Source: Gemmataceae bacterium (lineage in GTDB: Bacteria; Planctomycetota; Planctomycetia; Gemmatales; Gemmataceae). From it: a stretch of 64,000 nt of DNA. Below are positions 53,722-63,011 of the stretch, piece after piece. The notes below the pieces were generated by a model. That model made no database searches. It saw only the letters and a list, made by a program, of their open reading frames with translations, and was not told where the DNA came from. The translations under genes and the position numbers were made by a program. The stretch is from assembly GCA_022842245.1 (NCBI GenBank), contig JALHPZ010000008.1:1-64000 (forward strand), given 5' to 3'. Positions within the stretch are counted from its first letter, which is position 1. Each line of letters opens with the position of its first letter.

Positions 53722-56700
53722 TCAGTGCTCCACTTCTCGCTGCAAAAGCTGAATCTCGTCCTTCGTCAGGTCGAACAACTTGTAGACTCGGTCGTTGATC
53801 TCGGCCTCGGCATCCGCGAGTTTCCGCCGCAACGCCTCCACCGCGGCCCGCTTTTCCTTCCAGTACGGCTCCCACTCGTCGGCCGTCTTCGGTGCGGTCA
53901 GCGGGTTCTGCTTCCGCTTGAAGCTCTTCTTCAACTGCTCGCCGAGTTCACGGAAGTCGAGGTTCCACCACTCCTCGGCCTTCTCGTTCAGTTTGTGTTC
54001 CGCATCCACGCGAAAGCTCGTCAGCAACCGATGCCGCACGTTTTGCTCAATCCGGTACCGCTCGGTGCCGAGCGTGTTGCAGAGTTCCGCGAGTTTCGCG
54101 ATGGCCTCCCGCTCCGACGGCGGAGCATCGGGGATCGGGACGTTCTCCATGTACTGACCCTTTAAACGATATTGCCAACGATCCGAGCGTAGGCGAAGGG
54201 GCTGTGCAGTCTTGCTGATGAAGAACCACGATGCCCACGATGAAAGCACGGCAAGTAAATAGTAGTCCGAAGTTGGAATAACAAAGCCTGTTGCACCGAC
54301 GTAGACCCCGCCACGCAGTTGGCTAAATCTTGGATAGTTTGTGATATCAGGCCAGACCAACATAGGTTTTTCAAAGACTTGCCAATAAGCCGTCACGTCT
54401 TGTATCTCGAACCATTTGTAGGTACCAGCTTTTCGTCCTATCGACGGACAGCTTCCGTCATCTCGATGGTTTCGTGGCTCAAGCTCATCACGAAACTGTT
54501 GAAGATGTTCTTTGACAGCCGGGTATTGTTCAATGTCGATACCGCGGCGAGCGAAAATCAGCCATTCAGAGGGTTCCTCAACATACCACTCCCTAAGCGC
54601 GCCGCCCTGCACAAATGGCTTTATGATCTGTTCGCTTCTTTTGTCTTTATTAATCAGTTGTTTTGCCTGATCTTGAGAAATCACGAAGGCCGAATCCAAA
54701 CCTGTCGTAACACCGCGAAACATACTGATTTTAAGATCAAGCAAAGATTTTCCACGATCGCAGAGTTTTTTTCTGAGCGATATCACCTGGTCTGTTTCCA
54801 GCTCCCAAGTCTCCCGCGCCAATCGATCCGTGCGCATCATCGGAGCTTTATCGATCTGGCTAGACAAGTTCTCCGGCGGCTTGCCGCCGGTCAGCCACTT
54901 CCACAACTTCATCTCGCCGCCCGGCGGGCGCTTGCTCGCGATCAGGATCGTCGGACGAATCATCTCGGCGTCTTCAAACGGCTGATATTCTCCGAAGTCG
55001 ATCATCGAATCCAACCCGGCGTTCTTCGCCAAGAAGCCTCGGATGCCCTCACCATAGTTCCCGCGTACCCAACCGCCGGATGTGATGTAGCCCAGCCGGC
55101 CACCGGGCTTGAGTAACTTCACGGCCAGTTCGTAGAAGTAGACGAAGAGGTCCGCCGAACTCGCGTAGCTCTCGAATTCCTTCTCCCAGTGCGGCTTGTA
55201 TTCCTTGATCCACTCCTGCCGGACATAGGGTGGATTGCCCACGACGACGTCGAAACCGCCGGCCGCGAAGACGTGCGGGAACGCGGCGCGCCAGTCGAGC
55301 GCCTCGGGATGCACGGCCGGGTCGCTGACGACGCTGTTGCCCTGCTGGATGTTCCGGTCCAGATTCGTCAGCACCTTGTGCCGTTCGGCCGTCTTGATCC
55401 AGCACGAGAGCCGGGCAATCTCCACCGCCTCGCCGTTCAGGTCCACGCCGAAGAGATTCTGTTCGAGGATTTCCCGACTGATGTCGAAGAGGGTCGCGCC
55501 CTTGTTACCTTCCAGTTCGTTGATTCGCTTCTGAGCGGTGTCGTATTCGCGGAAGAGCTGGTCGAAGGCCTCGATGAGGAACGCCCCACTCCCGCAAGCC
55601 GGGTCGAGGAGCCGGATCGTTTTCAGCACGTCGTGCCAGGCGCGCCAGAATTCAGCGAGCGTCTTCTTTTCGTTCCTGTTCAGCGATTCCAGTTCGTAGG
55701 CGGCCGGGTCGTTCAGGCATTTTTGCAGGGCTTTCGGGGCGTTCACCTGCGAGTGGGCGCGTAGTTCCTCCCGTCGCCGGTCGAGCACGCCGCCGAGGGC
55801 CTGCTCGACGATGTAGCGGGTGATGAACGCCGGCGTGTAGAACGCCCCCTTCTCCTTGCGGGAGTTCTTGCGCTGTTCCTTCGGCTTCGGTTCCGGGATT
55901 CGACCCGCGAGGATGTTCTGCATTTCCTCCAGGTCCGATATCGACTGCTCGAAAATGTGACCGAGGATATCGACATCGATGAGCTTCTTGTCGGCGTCGC
56001 CGGAAGTCCCGTAATGGTAATCGGCTATTTTCTTGAATCCTTCGCAGAGATCGTTCGGGACGCTCAGGGAGTCGATGAACACGTCTGGCTTGAAGAGGCC
56101 TCCGTTGTAGCCGGGAATGTCCTCGTCGTCGTTTCCGACGTTGACCCATTCGAAGAGCGATTTGAAGTTGTCCCAGACCGGCCGTTTGGCGTACTTGTCC
56201 TTGAATTCGTAGGCCTGCTTGATCGAGTCTTGCGGCAGCAGGCCCCGGTCCTCGCAGAAGGCGACGAACAGGACGCGGTCGAGGATCTTCTGCGTGGCGG
56301 CGAGCAGTTGCGCGGGGTCGCGCTCCGGGTTCTCACGGCGGAGGGCGTTGAACGTTTGCTCGCGCAGGACGCGGTATTCGCCGTAGAACTCGTTTGTCAG
56401 TTCGCGGCCGATGCGGGCCGATTCCGTCAGCAACTTGTCGAGGTGGTTCCCGCCGGCGGCCAGCACCCGCTCCGCGCCCAGCAGGTAGACGAACCGCTTC
56501 AACTCGGCTTCGTCCTTCCCCAGGCGCGAGGTCTCGAAGGCCTCGAAGGTGAAGGTGTTGTTCCCCTTGTGGTAGAGCCGCGTCTCGACGAGGTTGGTGA
56601 CGATGTACCAGTCGGTGCGCTCCTGCACGGCGTACTGGAGCGCCTGCTCCACGGCCGAGCGCTTCCGACCGGCGAAGGGCCGGTCCAGCGGGTCCTTCGG

Positions 56701-57042
56701 GCCTTTCCCCTCGAGCATTATGAGGCATTTCGAGTCCTCGCCCTCAAACCGCCCGATCGCGGCGTCGGCGAACTTGCCGTCCACCTGCACGAGTGCCTCG
56801 CGCTTGATCGTGTAGGGCACGGCCGGCGGGGGCACGTAGCCGAGCGCGTCGACGAAGACGTCGCGCAGGAAATCGGGGAGGAGTTCCGTTTCCTTGCGGC
56901 CCGCGCCGGACTTCGAGGCGAGGAGCTTCGCCCACTTGGCGAACGTGGTTCGGGCACGATCGAGGCGGTCGGGGTCGTGGAATTTCGCGAGTTGGGGCCG
57001 GACCGCTTCCGGGCGGAAGAGGGGTTTGACATCGACGGCCAT
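53722..57042 (-). CDS. Type IIG-like (Eco57I-family) restriction endonuclease-methyltransferase
   Basis: A large single-chain protein of about 1106 residues from the ATG at 57042 (a GTG at 57051 is an alternative). The N-terminal region carries a plausible PD-(D/E)xK nuclease core: D93 in GKFADAAIG and E111-G-K113 in LIMLEGKG. The central N6-adenine methylase has motif I DPACGSGAFLIEAF near residue 480 and catalytic NPPY near residue 602 (VVVGNPPYVRQEW). A TaqI-like specificity domain (VYVGATGFVIPTSDYYLLAVLSS) and a C-terminal coiled coil ending DRVYKLFDLTKDEIQLL complete it. Such proteins modify and cut DNA as a self-contained defence unit. Bases around 54.2-54.9 kb are visibly more AT-rich, as is common in the specificity part. 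Confidence 0.88.
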   Translation of the reverse strand: MAVDVKPLFRPEAVRPQLAKFHDPDRLDRARTTFAKWAKLLASKSGAGRKETELLPDFLRDVFVDALGYVPPPAVPYTIKREALVQVDGKFADAAIGRFEGEDSKCLIMLEGKGPKDPLDRPFAGRKRSAVEQALQYAVQERTDWYIVTNLVETRLYHKGNNTFTFEAFETSRLGKDEAELKRFVYLLGAERVLAAGGNHLDKLLTESARIGRELTNEFYGEYRVLREQTFNALRRENPERDPAQLLAATQKILDRVLFVAFCEDRGLLPQDSIKQAYEFKDKYAKRPVWDNFKSLFEWVNVGNDDEDIPGYNGGLFKPDVFIDSLSVPNDLCEGFKKIADYHYGTSGDADKKLIDVDILGHIFEQSISDLEEMQNILAGRIPEPKPKEQRKNSRKEKGAFYTPAFITRYIVEQALGGVLDRRREELRAHSQVNAPKALQKCLNDPAAYELESLNRNEKKTLAEFWRAWHDVLKTIRLLDPACGSGAFLIEAFDQLFREYDTAQKRINELEGNKGATLFDISREILEQNLFGVDLNGEAVEIARLSCWIKTAERHKVLTNLDRNIQQGNSVVSDPAVHPEALDWRAAFPHVFAAGGFDVVVGNPPYVRQEWIKEYKPHWEKEFESYASSADLFVYFYELAVKLLKPGGRLGYITSGGWVRGNYGEGIRGFLAKNAGLDSMIDFGEYQPFEDAEMIRPTILIASKRPPGGEMKLWKWLTGGKPPENLSSQIDKAPMMRTDRLARETWELETDQVISLRKKLCDRGKSLLDLKISMFRGVTTGLDSAFVISQDQAKQLINKDKRSEQIIKPFVQGGALREWYVEEPSEWLIFARRGIDIEQYPAVKEHLQQFRDELEPRNHRDDGSCPSIGRKAGTYKWFEIQDVTAYWQVFEKPMLVWPDITNYPRFSQLRGGVYVGATGFVIPTSDYYLLAVLSSWASWFFISKTAQPLRLRSDRWQYRLKGQYMENVPIPDAPPSEREAIAKLAELCNTLGTERYRIEQNVRHRLLTSFRVDAEHKLNEKAEEWWNLDFRELGEQLKKSFKRKQNPLTAPKTADEWEPYWKEKRAAVEALRRKLADAEAEINDRVYKLFDLTKDEIQLLQREVEH

Positions 57043-57146
57043 CGGAGGCACCCCGTCCGGGAAAGGTCAAGTTTCCATTCTAGCGACCGGTCGAAATCCC
57101 ACGATCTCGGAAGGTGGTTTTCAAGCGAGCCGTGGGCGGAAATTGA

Positions 57147-57160
57147 CGTAAGTCCTTACG
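57147..57160. repeat. Short palindrome CGTAAG-TC-CTTACG
   Basis: Perfect 6-bp arms around TC, 105 bp upstream of the type IIG gene start and downstream of the sulfatase stop. It could be an operator or part of a dispersed repeat. Confidence 0.5.
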
Positions 57161-57199
57161 GGGCTTGAGTGGACCGGAGTGGGTCCGGAAAACGCGAGT

Positions 57200-57235
57200 G
57201 GGTCCGCCGGGGGGTGGCGCGGCGGCGGCGGACCC
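57200..57235. terminator. GC-rich hairpin after the sulfatase gene
   Basis: GGGTCCGCC (57200-57208) pairs with GGCGGACCC (57227-57235), lying 20 bp past the sulfatase stop (minus strand). No T-tract follows, so intrinsic termination is only possible. Confidence 0.4.
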
Positions 57236-57254
57236 ATTCTTACGGCCTCGCCGC

Positions 57255-58895
57255 TCACTTCATCGGCCACGGCTCCACGCTCGCGCGCTTCGCCCAGGCG
57301 TCGTACTTGGCCACCATCGCCGCAACCCTTGCCGGGTTCTCCTTCGCCAAATCCTTCGATTCGATCCGGTCCTTGGCGATGTCGTACAGCTCCCAGGGCC
57401 CGCCGTGCTTGGCGACGAGCTTCCAGTTCCCCTGCCGCACGGCGCGGTTGCCTTCGTGCTCCCAGTAGATCGCGTCCCGGTCCAGCGGCTTCCCGGCGAA
57501 TACGGGCGCGAGGCTCCGGCCTTCCAGCTTGTCCGGCTTCGCGCCGGCGAGGTCGGCGCAGGTGGCGGCGATGTCGATGAGGTGGCCGGGCTGCGTCCGG
57601 AGTTCGCCCTTCGCGGCGATCCCCTTCGGCCAGTGGGCGACGAGCGGGGTGCTGATGCCGCCCTCGTGGACCCAGTGCTTGTACTCGCGGAAGGGGGTGT
57701 TCGACACGTTCGCCCAGCCGCGGCCGTAGGCGACGTAGGTATCCGGTCCGCCGGGCATCACCTTCGGCCCCATGCGAACGGGGTAGCCGTCGCGCGTCTG
57801 CTTCGGCACGCTGCCGGCGGCGGCGAAGTCTTCGGGTTTCATGACGGGCAGCGTCGGCTTCGCGGGGCGGAGGATGTTCGGGTGGTCCTTGTTCCCGGTG
57901 CGGCCCTGGAGTTCCGCGCAGCCGCCGTTGTCCTGCAGGAAGAGGATGAGCGTGTTGTCGAACTGGCCGGTGCGCTTCAACTCGGCGACGAGCTTGCCGA
58001 TCCCCTGGTCCATCCGGTCGACCATGGCGGCGTAGGCCTCCATGCCGGCGGCTTCCCATTTCTTGTCGGCGACCTTGTTCCAGTCGCCGGCCTGCGTGGC
58101 CATCCCCTGCGTGGGGTCGACGAGGCCGAGCTTGGCCATCCTGTCGAGGCGGGCCTTGCGGATCGGCTCGTAGCCGGCGTCGTACTTCCCCTCGTACTTC
58201 TTCACGTCCTCTGGCAGCGCGTGCATCGGCCAGTGGGCGGCGGTGTAGGCGACGTAGAGGAAGAACGGCTTCGCGGCGTGGTCCTTGGCGTGGTCGCCGA
58301 CGAAGCGCACGGCGTGGTCGGAGATGGCGTCGGTGTAGTAGTAGGTGGCGGGTTTGTAGTGCGGGTCGGCGTAGGGGGAGATCATGGTGTCGTCGCGGAC
58401 GAGCGAGGACGGATCGTAGAAGCTGCCGGCGCCGTGGATGGTGCCGTAGAAGCGATCGAAGCCGCGGGCGAGGGGCCAGTTGTGCTTGGGTCCGTCGGCG
58501 GCGGCGTGGCGGGTGACGTGCCATTTGCCGACGGCGTAGCTGCGGTAGCCGGCGGGCCGCAGCCGTTCGGCGATGGTGAGGGAGGCGTTGAGGTTGCCGC
58601 GGTAGCCGGGTTTGTTTTTGTCGTCCATCATGTGGCCGACGCCGGCCTGGTGCGGGTAGAGTCCGGTGAGCAGGCTGGCGCGGGTGGGGCAGCAGCGGGC
58701 GGTGTTGTAGAACTGGGTGAAGCGCAGGCCGCCGGCGGCGAGGGCATCGAGGTTCGGTGTGGCGATCTCGCCGCCGTAGCAGCCGATATCGGAGAAGCCC
58801 ATGTCGTCGGAGAGAATGACGACGACGTTCGGTCGCGGGGCGGAAGCTTGGGCGAGCGCGGGGAACAGGAGCAGGGCGAGAAAGGCTTGACGCAT
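57255..58895 (-). CDS. Exported arylsulfatase
   Basis: A 546-residue sulfatase. The ATG at 58895 begins a signal peptide (MRQAFLALLLFPALAQASA), followed by PNVVVILSDDMGFSDIGCYGGEI with calcium-ligand D30 and D31. The formylglycine motif is C68-C-P-T-R72 followed by ASLLTGLYP, so C68 is the residue to be oxidised by a formylglycine-generating enzyme. FFLYVAYTAAHWPMHAL and the C-terminal IYWEHEGNRAVRQGNWKLVA motif are typical of planctomycete sulfatases acting on sulfated glycans or small esters. No maturase is visible nearby. Confidence 0.94.
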   Translation of the reverse strand: MRQAFLALLLFPALAQASAPRPNVVVILSDDMGFSDIGCYGGEIATPNLDALAAGGLRFTQFYNTARCCPTRASLLTGLYPHQAGVGHMMDDKNKPGYRGNLNASLTIAERLRPAGYRSYAVGKWHVTRHAAADGPKHNWPLARGFDRFYGTIHGAGSFYDPSSLVRDDTMISPYADPHYKPATYYYTDAISDHAVRFVGDHAKDHAAKPFFLYVAYTAAHWPMHALPEDVKKYEGKYDAGYEPIRKARLDRMAKLGLVDPTQGMATQAGDWNKVADKKWEAAGMEAYAAMVDRMDQGIGKLVAELKRTGQFDNTLILFLQDNGGCAELQGRTGNKDHPNILRPAKPTLPVMKPEDFAAAGSVPKQTRDGYPVRMGPKVMPGGPDTYVAYGRGWANVSNTPFREYKHWVHEGGISTPLVAHWPKGIAAKGELRTQPGHLIDIAATCADLAGAKPDKLEGRSLAPVFAGKPLDRDAIYWEHEGNRAVRQGNWKLVAKHGGPWELYDIAKDRIESKDLAKENPARVAAMVAKYDAWAKRASVEPWPMK

Positions 58896-59028
58896 GGCGG
58901 CACCGGAAAAGTGGGAAGCCGGCGGATCCACGGTCGAAGTTACGAGACGTGCGGGAAAAGGAAACGCCGGCGACGGGGGAATCGTCGCCGGCGTGGAGCG
59001 GGGGGTTCACCTCCAGGGGGATTCGAGA

Positions 59029-59226
59029 TCAGGCCGAGACAATGTTCAGTTCGCTTTCCGAGTTCGGCCGTTGGCCTTTCAACTCGGCGCGGTCGGCGAG
59101 GATCGATTCCTTCACTTGCTTCGTCATGCGGAGGACGAAGGCGATCTCGTGAAGCATCTCCTCGACGGAGCGGGCGGGGCGGGTGGCGGTCTTCATATTC
59201 TTCGCTTTGCGGGGGATCAGGCACAT
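59029..59226 (-). CDS. Small protein of unknown function
   Basis: A 65-residue protein starting at an ATG at 59226 with GGAGG 7-11 nt upstream, a better ribosome binding site than most genes here. The N-terminus is basic (PRKAKNMKTATRPARS) and the rest is predicted helical (VEEMLHEIAFVLRMTKQVKESILADRA). No homologous family is recognised. It stands alone between the sulfatase and DUF6807 genes on the same strand. Confidence 0.55.
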   Translation of the reverse strand: MCLIPRKAKNMKTATRPARSVEEMLHEIAFVLRMTKQVKESILADRAELKGQRPNSESELNIVSA

Positions 59227-59417
59227 GGTTCAACCTCCAGCGGGGGAGAAGGACGAAAGGGATAATTGCACTCGTCGTGCCAAACCGAAAAATCCCGAAA
59301 GTGATCGCTCGGGGTTGAAGATGGATGCGATGGGGCAAAGCGTGACGGTTGACCGGCTGCAAGCTTTACAACTTGAACGATTCTCGACAATCGCGGCACG
59401 CCATTCTTGGAAAGAGT

Positions 59418-60344
59418 TCAAACGCGGCGAACGCCCCAGGCCGTGTGTTTTGCCGGCGTTTTCAGGAGGGTGAATCCCGGGCGCTTCGCGAAGGCCGCAA
59501 AGGTCGCGGTTTCGCGCGCCGCATCTACTCCGCCGCGATGGGCGTGCAAGAGATAACGCAGTTGGAGCGGCTCCGTCTTCGTGATGATGCGCGGGCCGGA
59601 AAAACACGCGGAGGCGCCCATCCAGCCGTCCTCGCGGACGTGCCACGCGGTCGGGTGGCCGGGGTTCGAGGGATGATCGAAAAAGGCAATTCCCTCCTTT
59701 TGCCCGCCGGGTTGCGTACCGGAGTAATCCATCCACTTCGCGGGCTTACCGAAGATCGCCGGCTCGCCGATTTGTCCTTCGGAGTTCGTCAGCGTGCCGC
59801 CACCGAAGAACGCCGAGATCGCCTTCGCCACGCGCACGGCGAGGAAGCCGAAGTTCGTCTTGCCGAACTCGAGCGTCTGCGCCGTCGGTAGGAATCGCGT
59901 CTGGATTTCGAGGAATGTCTCGTCGTTTGGTCCGGGAAGGATCGCCGCGATCAGTTCCTGTTCGAGGAGCGGTTTCGGGTCGTGGCCGTCGAACCAGCCG
60001 AGCCTGACGGCCATCGTGGCTTCAACGTCGCCGTCGTCGTAGGCGAGCCAGTCGAGTTGGCGGATGCGCGGCGGCTTGCCGTCGGCCCAGAAGTCGTGGC
60101 CGACGACCTGATTGTGGGCGAACCAGATGGAGCGATGATGGTCGTGGTTCGGCGCGCCGGGGTGGCCCATGCGTGTGAGCGATTGCCCGGAGGCCGGGCC
60201 GAGGAGCGGGTAGAAGAACGGCCGCGGGTACTGCGGGCCGTGGTGCCAGCGCAGACGTTCGCGGCCGTCGACGAGGAACGCGACTTGATGATCGGGCAGC
60301 GGGAGCAGCGTGCAGCGGGGCATGTCCAGTCTCAAGTTTTGCAT
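59418..60344 (-). CDS. DUF6807 (PmoA-like) protein
   Basis: A 308-residue beta-rich protein. RPFFYPLLGPASGQSLTRMGHPGAPNHDHHRSIWFAHNQVVGHDFW carries the conserved His-rich segment of the family, and GPRIITKTEPLQLRYLLHAHRGGVD closes it. DUF6807 proteins are related to so-called methane oxygenase PmoA-like proteins, and in Planctomycetes they commonly neighbour Gfo/Idh/MocA oxidoreductases and sulfatases, as here. That suggests a carbohydrate role. The first ATG (60344) lies inside a 35-bp inverted repeat; Met at 60323 is an equally plausible start. Confidence 0.85.
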   Translation of the reverse strand: MQNLRLDMPRCTLLPLPDHQVAFLVDGRERLRWHHGPQYPRPFFYPLLGPASGQSLTRMGHPGAPNHDHHRSIWFAHNQVVGHDFWADGKPPRIRQLDWLAYDDGDVEATMAVRLGWFDGHDPKPLLEQELIAAILPGPNDETFLEIQTRFLPTAQTLEFGKTNFGFLAVRVAKAISAFFGGGTLTNSEGQIGEPAIFGKPAKWMDYSGTQPGGQKEGIAFFDHPSNPGHPTAWHVREDGWMGASACFSGPRIITKTEPLQLRYLLHAHRGGVDAARETATFAAFAKRPGFTLLKTPAKHTAWGVRRV

Positions 60345-60412
60345 TTTTCATTTCTCGATTTGCATTGATCCGATTGTGGACCAATCCAAAACGAGAAATG
60401 AAGAATGCAAAA
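60337..60412. repeat. Long imperfect inverted repeat (35-bp arms), AT-rich
   Basis: The arm 60337-60371 (starting TTTTGCATTTTTCATTTCTC) and the reverse complement of 60378-60412 match at 31 of 35 positions around a 6-nt loop GATTGT. It fills the whole space between the Gfo/Idh/MocA stop and the DUF6807 start and is markedly AT-richer than its surroundings. It may be a dispersed intergenic hairpin element. It would form a strong RNA hairpin in the intercistronic mRNA. Confidence 0.88.
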
Positions 60413-60418
60413 TGACGA

Positions 60419-61681
60419 TCACACCTTCGGCTCGAAGCCGGCGGCATATTCCTTCGTCCAGAGTTTCATCGCGTCGGGGTCGTTCTGGATCGCGCCGGTC
60501 TTCGGATCGCAGTGCAGCGTGCGGCCGGTGCGGTGGGCGATGTTCCCGAGGTGGCAGAGCAGCGTGCTCGTCGCGCCGAGGGCGATCTCGCTATTCGGCT
60601 TGGCCTGCCCGCGCACGGCCGAGAGGAAGTTCTCGATGTGGACGACATCGCCGCCTTTCACCGGCTCCTTCGACACTTCCTTCCCCTTCGGGTCGAAGAT
60701 CGTGTACGCGCCGTCGCCGAGGACGAGCGTGCCGTTCTCGCCGTGGAAGAGGCAGTCGAAGGCCTTGCCGCCGGGGCCGCGGTTGCAACTGAAGCCTTCC
60801 CACGTGGCCGTCTTGCCGTCGGGGAAGTCGTAGCTGACGATGTGCGTGTCGGGCGTCTGCTGGTCGTCCTTGAAGCGGTAGCGGCCGCCGGCGCTCGTGA
60901 CCTTGATCGGGCACTCGGCACCGAGGCCCCAGCGGAGCAGGTCGATGGTGTGGATGCCGTTGTTGCCGAGTTCGCCGTTGCCCCAGTTCCAGAACCAGTG
61001 CCAGTTGTAGTGGAGGTAGTTGGAGCGGAACTCCTTGCGGGGACTGGGGCCCTGCCAGAGTTCGTAGTTTAGGCCGGCGGGTGGTTCACCGGGCTTGCCT
61101 TCGCCGATGGTGCCGCGGTCGGCCATGTACCACGCCTGCGCGAAGTAGACCCGGCCGATGACGCCTTCGTGCAGTTTCTGGATCGCCTCCTGCACCTTCG
61201 GCCAACTCCGGCGCTGATTCCCCATCTGAACGACGCGATTGTGCTTCCGCGCCGCGGCCACGAGCATCTCGCCTTCCCGCGGCGTATGACTGCACGGCTT
61301 CTCGATGTAGCAGTGTTTCCCGGCCGTGCAGCCGAGGATGCCTGCCGGCGCGTGCCAGTGGTTCGGCGCTGCGCAGACCAGAACATCCACGGACTTGTCA
61401 TCAAGAATCCTGCGGAAATCCTCGACGATGGTCGGCTTCGGCTTGTTCGCCTTTTCCAAGCCCTCGGCCGCAGCACCCGCGCGCTTCGGGTCCGGGTCGC
61501 AGACGTAGGCGACGTGGACATTCGGCTGCGCCGCGAACGTCCTCGAGAGGCCGGTGCCGCGGCCGCCCATGCCCATCACCCCCACGACGATTTTGTCGTT
61601 CGCGGCGGCGCGAGTCGTTGAGGCCAGGGCTGTGGTCGCAGCGGCGGTGGCAAAAAAGGTCCGGCGAGGAAGGTCGGGCAT
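60419..61681 (-). CDS. Gfo/Idh/MocA-family oxidoreductase, Tat-exported
   Basis: A 420-residue protein. The ATG at 61681 begins a Tat-like signal (PRRTFFATAAATTALASTTRAAA). The NAD(P)-binding Rossmann fold follows (KIVVGVMGMGGRGTGLS), then YVCDPDPKR, APNHWHAP and the EKPCSHTPREGEM motif with the catalytic-type Lys, then a beta-sheet C-domain with a conserved WFWNWGNGELGNNGIHTIDLLRWGLG segment. Exported members are common in Planctomycetes and act on sugars with tightly bound cofactor. It is upstream of DUF6807 in the same direction, with the inverted repeat between them. Confidence 0.92.
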   Translation of the reverse strand: MPDLPRRTFFATAAATTALASTTRAAANDKIVVGVMGMGGRGTGLSRTFAAQPNVHVAYVCDPDPKRAGAAAEGLEKANKPKPTIVEDFRRILDDKSVDVLVCAAPNHWHAPAGILGCTAGKHCYIEKPCSHTPREGEMLVAAARKHNRVVQMGNQRRSWPKVQEAIQKLHEGVIGRVYFAQAWYMADRGTIGEGKPGEPPAGLNYELWQGPSPRKEFRSNYLHYNWHWFWNWGNGELGNNGIHTIDLLRWGLGAECPIKVTSAGGRYRFKDDQQTPDTHIVSYDFPDGKTATWEGFSCNRGPGGKAFDCLFHGENGTLVLGDGAYTIFDPKGKEVSKEPVKGGDVVHIENFLSAVRGQAKPNSEIALGATSTLLCHLGNIAHRTGRTLHCDPKTGAIQNDPDAMKLWTKEYAAGFEPKV

Positions 61682-61778
61682 GAAGACACCTGGAAAAGGA
61701 GCCGGGCGGGATGTTCCGATAGTATCCCGGATCGGCATCGGGTACAACAGTCGGCCTGGAATTCCCGCCGGAGCTTTT

Positions 61779-63011
61779 ATGTCGTCCGAGTCCACCGATA
61801 CCGGTCGCCGATGGGCACTCGGCATCATCGCGGTGTGCTCGATCGGATTCTCCGTCGGTCCTCTCGTCAATGCGTTTCGCCAGCCGGAGTACAACAAGGA
61901 CTATTCCGCGTGGTACGGCATCGGAATGGAAGTGCGCCGGGGAGCGCCGCTCTACGCCGCCGGTACGAATGGCGAAGTCCATTACATGTACCCGCCGCCG
62001 GCGGCGGTGCTGGTGTTTGCGCCGCTGACGTGGCTCGGACCGGTGGGTTTCACGGCCGTTCTGGCGGCAACAACGTCGCTGGCCTGGGCGGGTTGTGTTG
62101 TGCTCGCGGTCCGCGCCGCCACGGGGCGCTGGCGGGGGCATCCGCGATGGTACTACCTGCTCGTCGTTCTTCTCGGCGGCCTCCACGTCTATGATCTGTT
62201 CCTGCTTGGCCAGGTGAACCTCATCCTGCTCTGGCTGGTGCTCTTCGCGATGCAGTCGCTGCGCAACGGGCGATCGTGGCTCGCGGGGTTCAGCCTCGCG
62301 CTCGCGATTGTCATCAAGGTCTTTCCGCTGCCGATCCTCGTCTACTGGGCCGTGCGCCGAGAGGACCGGGCGATCCTCGCGACGATCATCTTCGTGGTCC
62401 TCTTCGCGTTCCTGCCGGGTTTGGTTCGCGGAGCGGGGCGGAACGCCGACGAATGGAAACAATGGTTCCATCTGATGGTTGGCGACCAGTCCGGCACGAC
62501 GATGTCGGCCCGGTCGAGCACCGGCTTCACCCGGCGGAATCAATCGCTTGTCGCGGTCGCGCATCGGCTCACGCGCAACGTGGACGGCGGCGGGGTCCGT
62601 GTGAACATCGCGAACCTGGAGCCGGCCCAGGCACAGCTGGTCGGCCTCACCGCGATCGGCCTTCTGGGGCTGGTGCTGCTCGCCGCCACCCGGTGCCGGT
62701 TCTCACCGACCCCGGAAGCCGACTCGCTCGAAACGGCGATGGTCCTCATCCTTGCGATACTCGCCTCGCCGTTGGCGTGGACATACTTCTTCTGCTGGCT
62801 CCTGCCCGCGTGGGCCGCGTTGTTGCATCATTGGAGAACTCAGGCCGCGATCCGGCTCCCGTTCGCGCTGGGTGGACTTCTAATCGTCTCCGCGTTCTCG
62901 GAGCAATTCGACCCGACGCTGCAAGCGCTGGGTGTGACTTGCTGGGGAAGTGTGGTGATGTTTTTGACCCTTGCCTGGGTTCGGTTGCGATTCGATTTAT
63001 CACCGATTTGA
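61779..63011 (+). CDS. GT87/DUF2029-type integral membrane glycosyltransferase
   Basis: A 410-residue membrane protein from the ATG at 61779. The luminal-loop signature of GT-C enzymes is visible: KDYSAWYGIGMEVRRGAPLYAAG with an acidic residue, followed by YMYPPPAAVLVFAPLTWLG. Many hydrophobic segments follow (about ten), including WYYLLVVLLGGLHVYDLFLLGQ with QVNLI, FSLALAIVIKVFPLPILVYW and SPLAWTYFFCWLLPAWAALL. Family members transfer mannose or related sugars from polyprenyl-phosphate donors. It is divergent from the oxidoreductase gene (97 bp between starts). Confidence 0.85.
   Translation: MSSESTDTGRRWALGIIAVCSIGFSVGPLVNAFRQPEYNKDYSAWYGIGMEVRRGAPLYAAGTNGEVHYMYPPPAAVLVFAPLTWLGPVGFTAVLAATTSLAWAGCVVLAVRAATGRWRGHPRWYYLLVVLLGGLHVYDLFLLGQVNLILLWLVLFAMQSLRNGRSWLAGFSLALAIVIKVFPLPILVYWAVRREDRAILATIIFVVLFAFLPGLVRGAGRNADEWKQWFHLMVGDQSGTTMSARSSTGFTRRNQSLVAVAHRLTRNVDGGGVRVNIANLEPAQAQLVGLTAIGLLGLVLLAATRCRFSPTPEADSLETAMVLILAILASPLAWTYFFCWLLPAWAALLHHWRTQAAIRLPFALGGLLIVSAFSEQFDPTLQALGVTCWGSVVMFLTLAWVRLRFDLSPI

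Noticed and set aside
57255..58895. CCPTR motif as evidence of a defective sulfatase
   Set aside because: C-x-P-T-R is a common variant among planctomycete sulfatases, so the enzyme is taken as normal.
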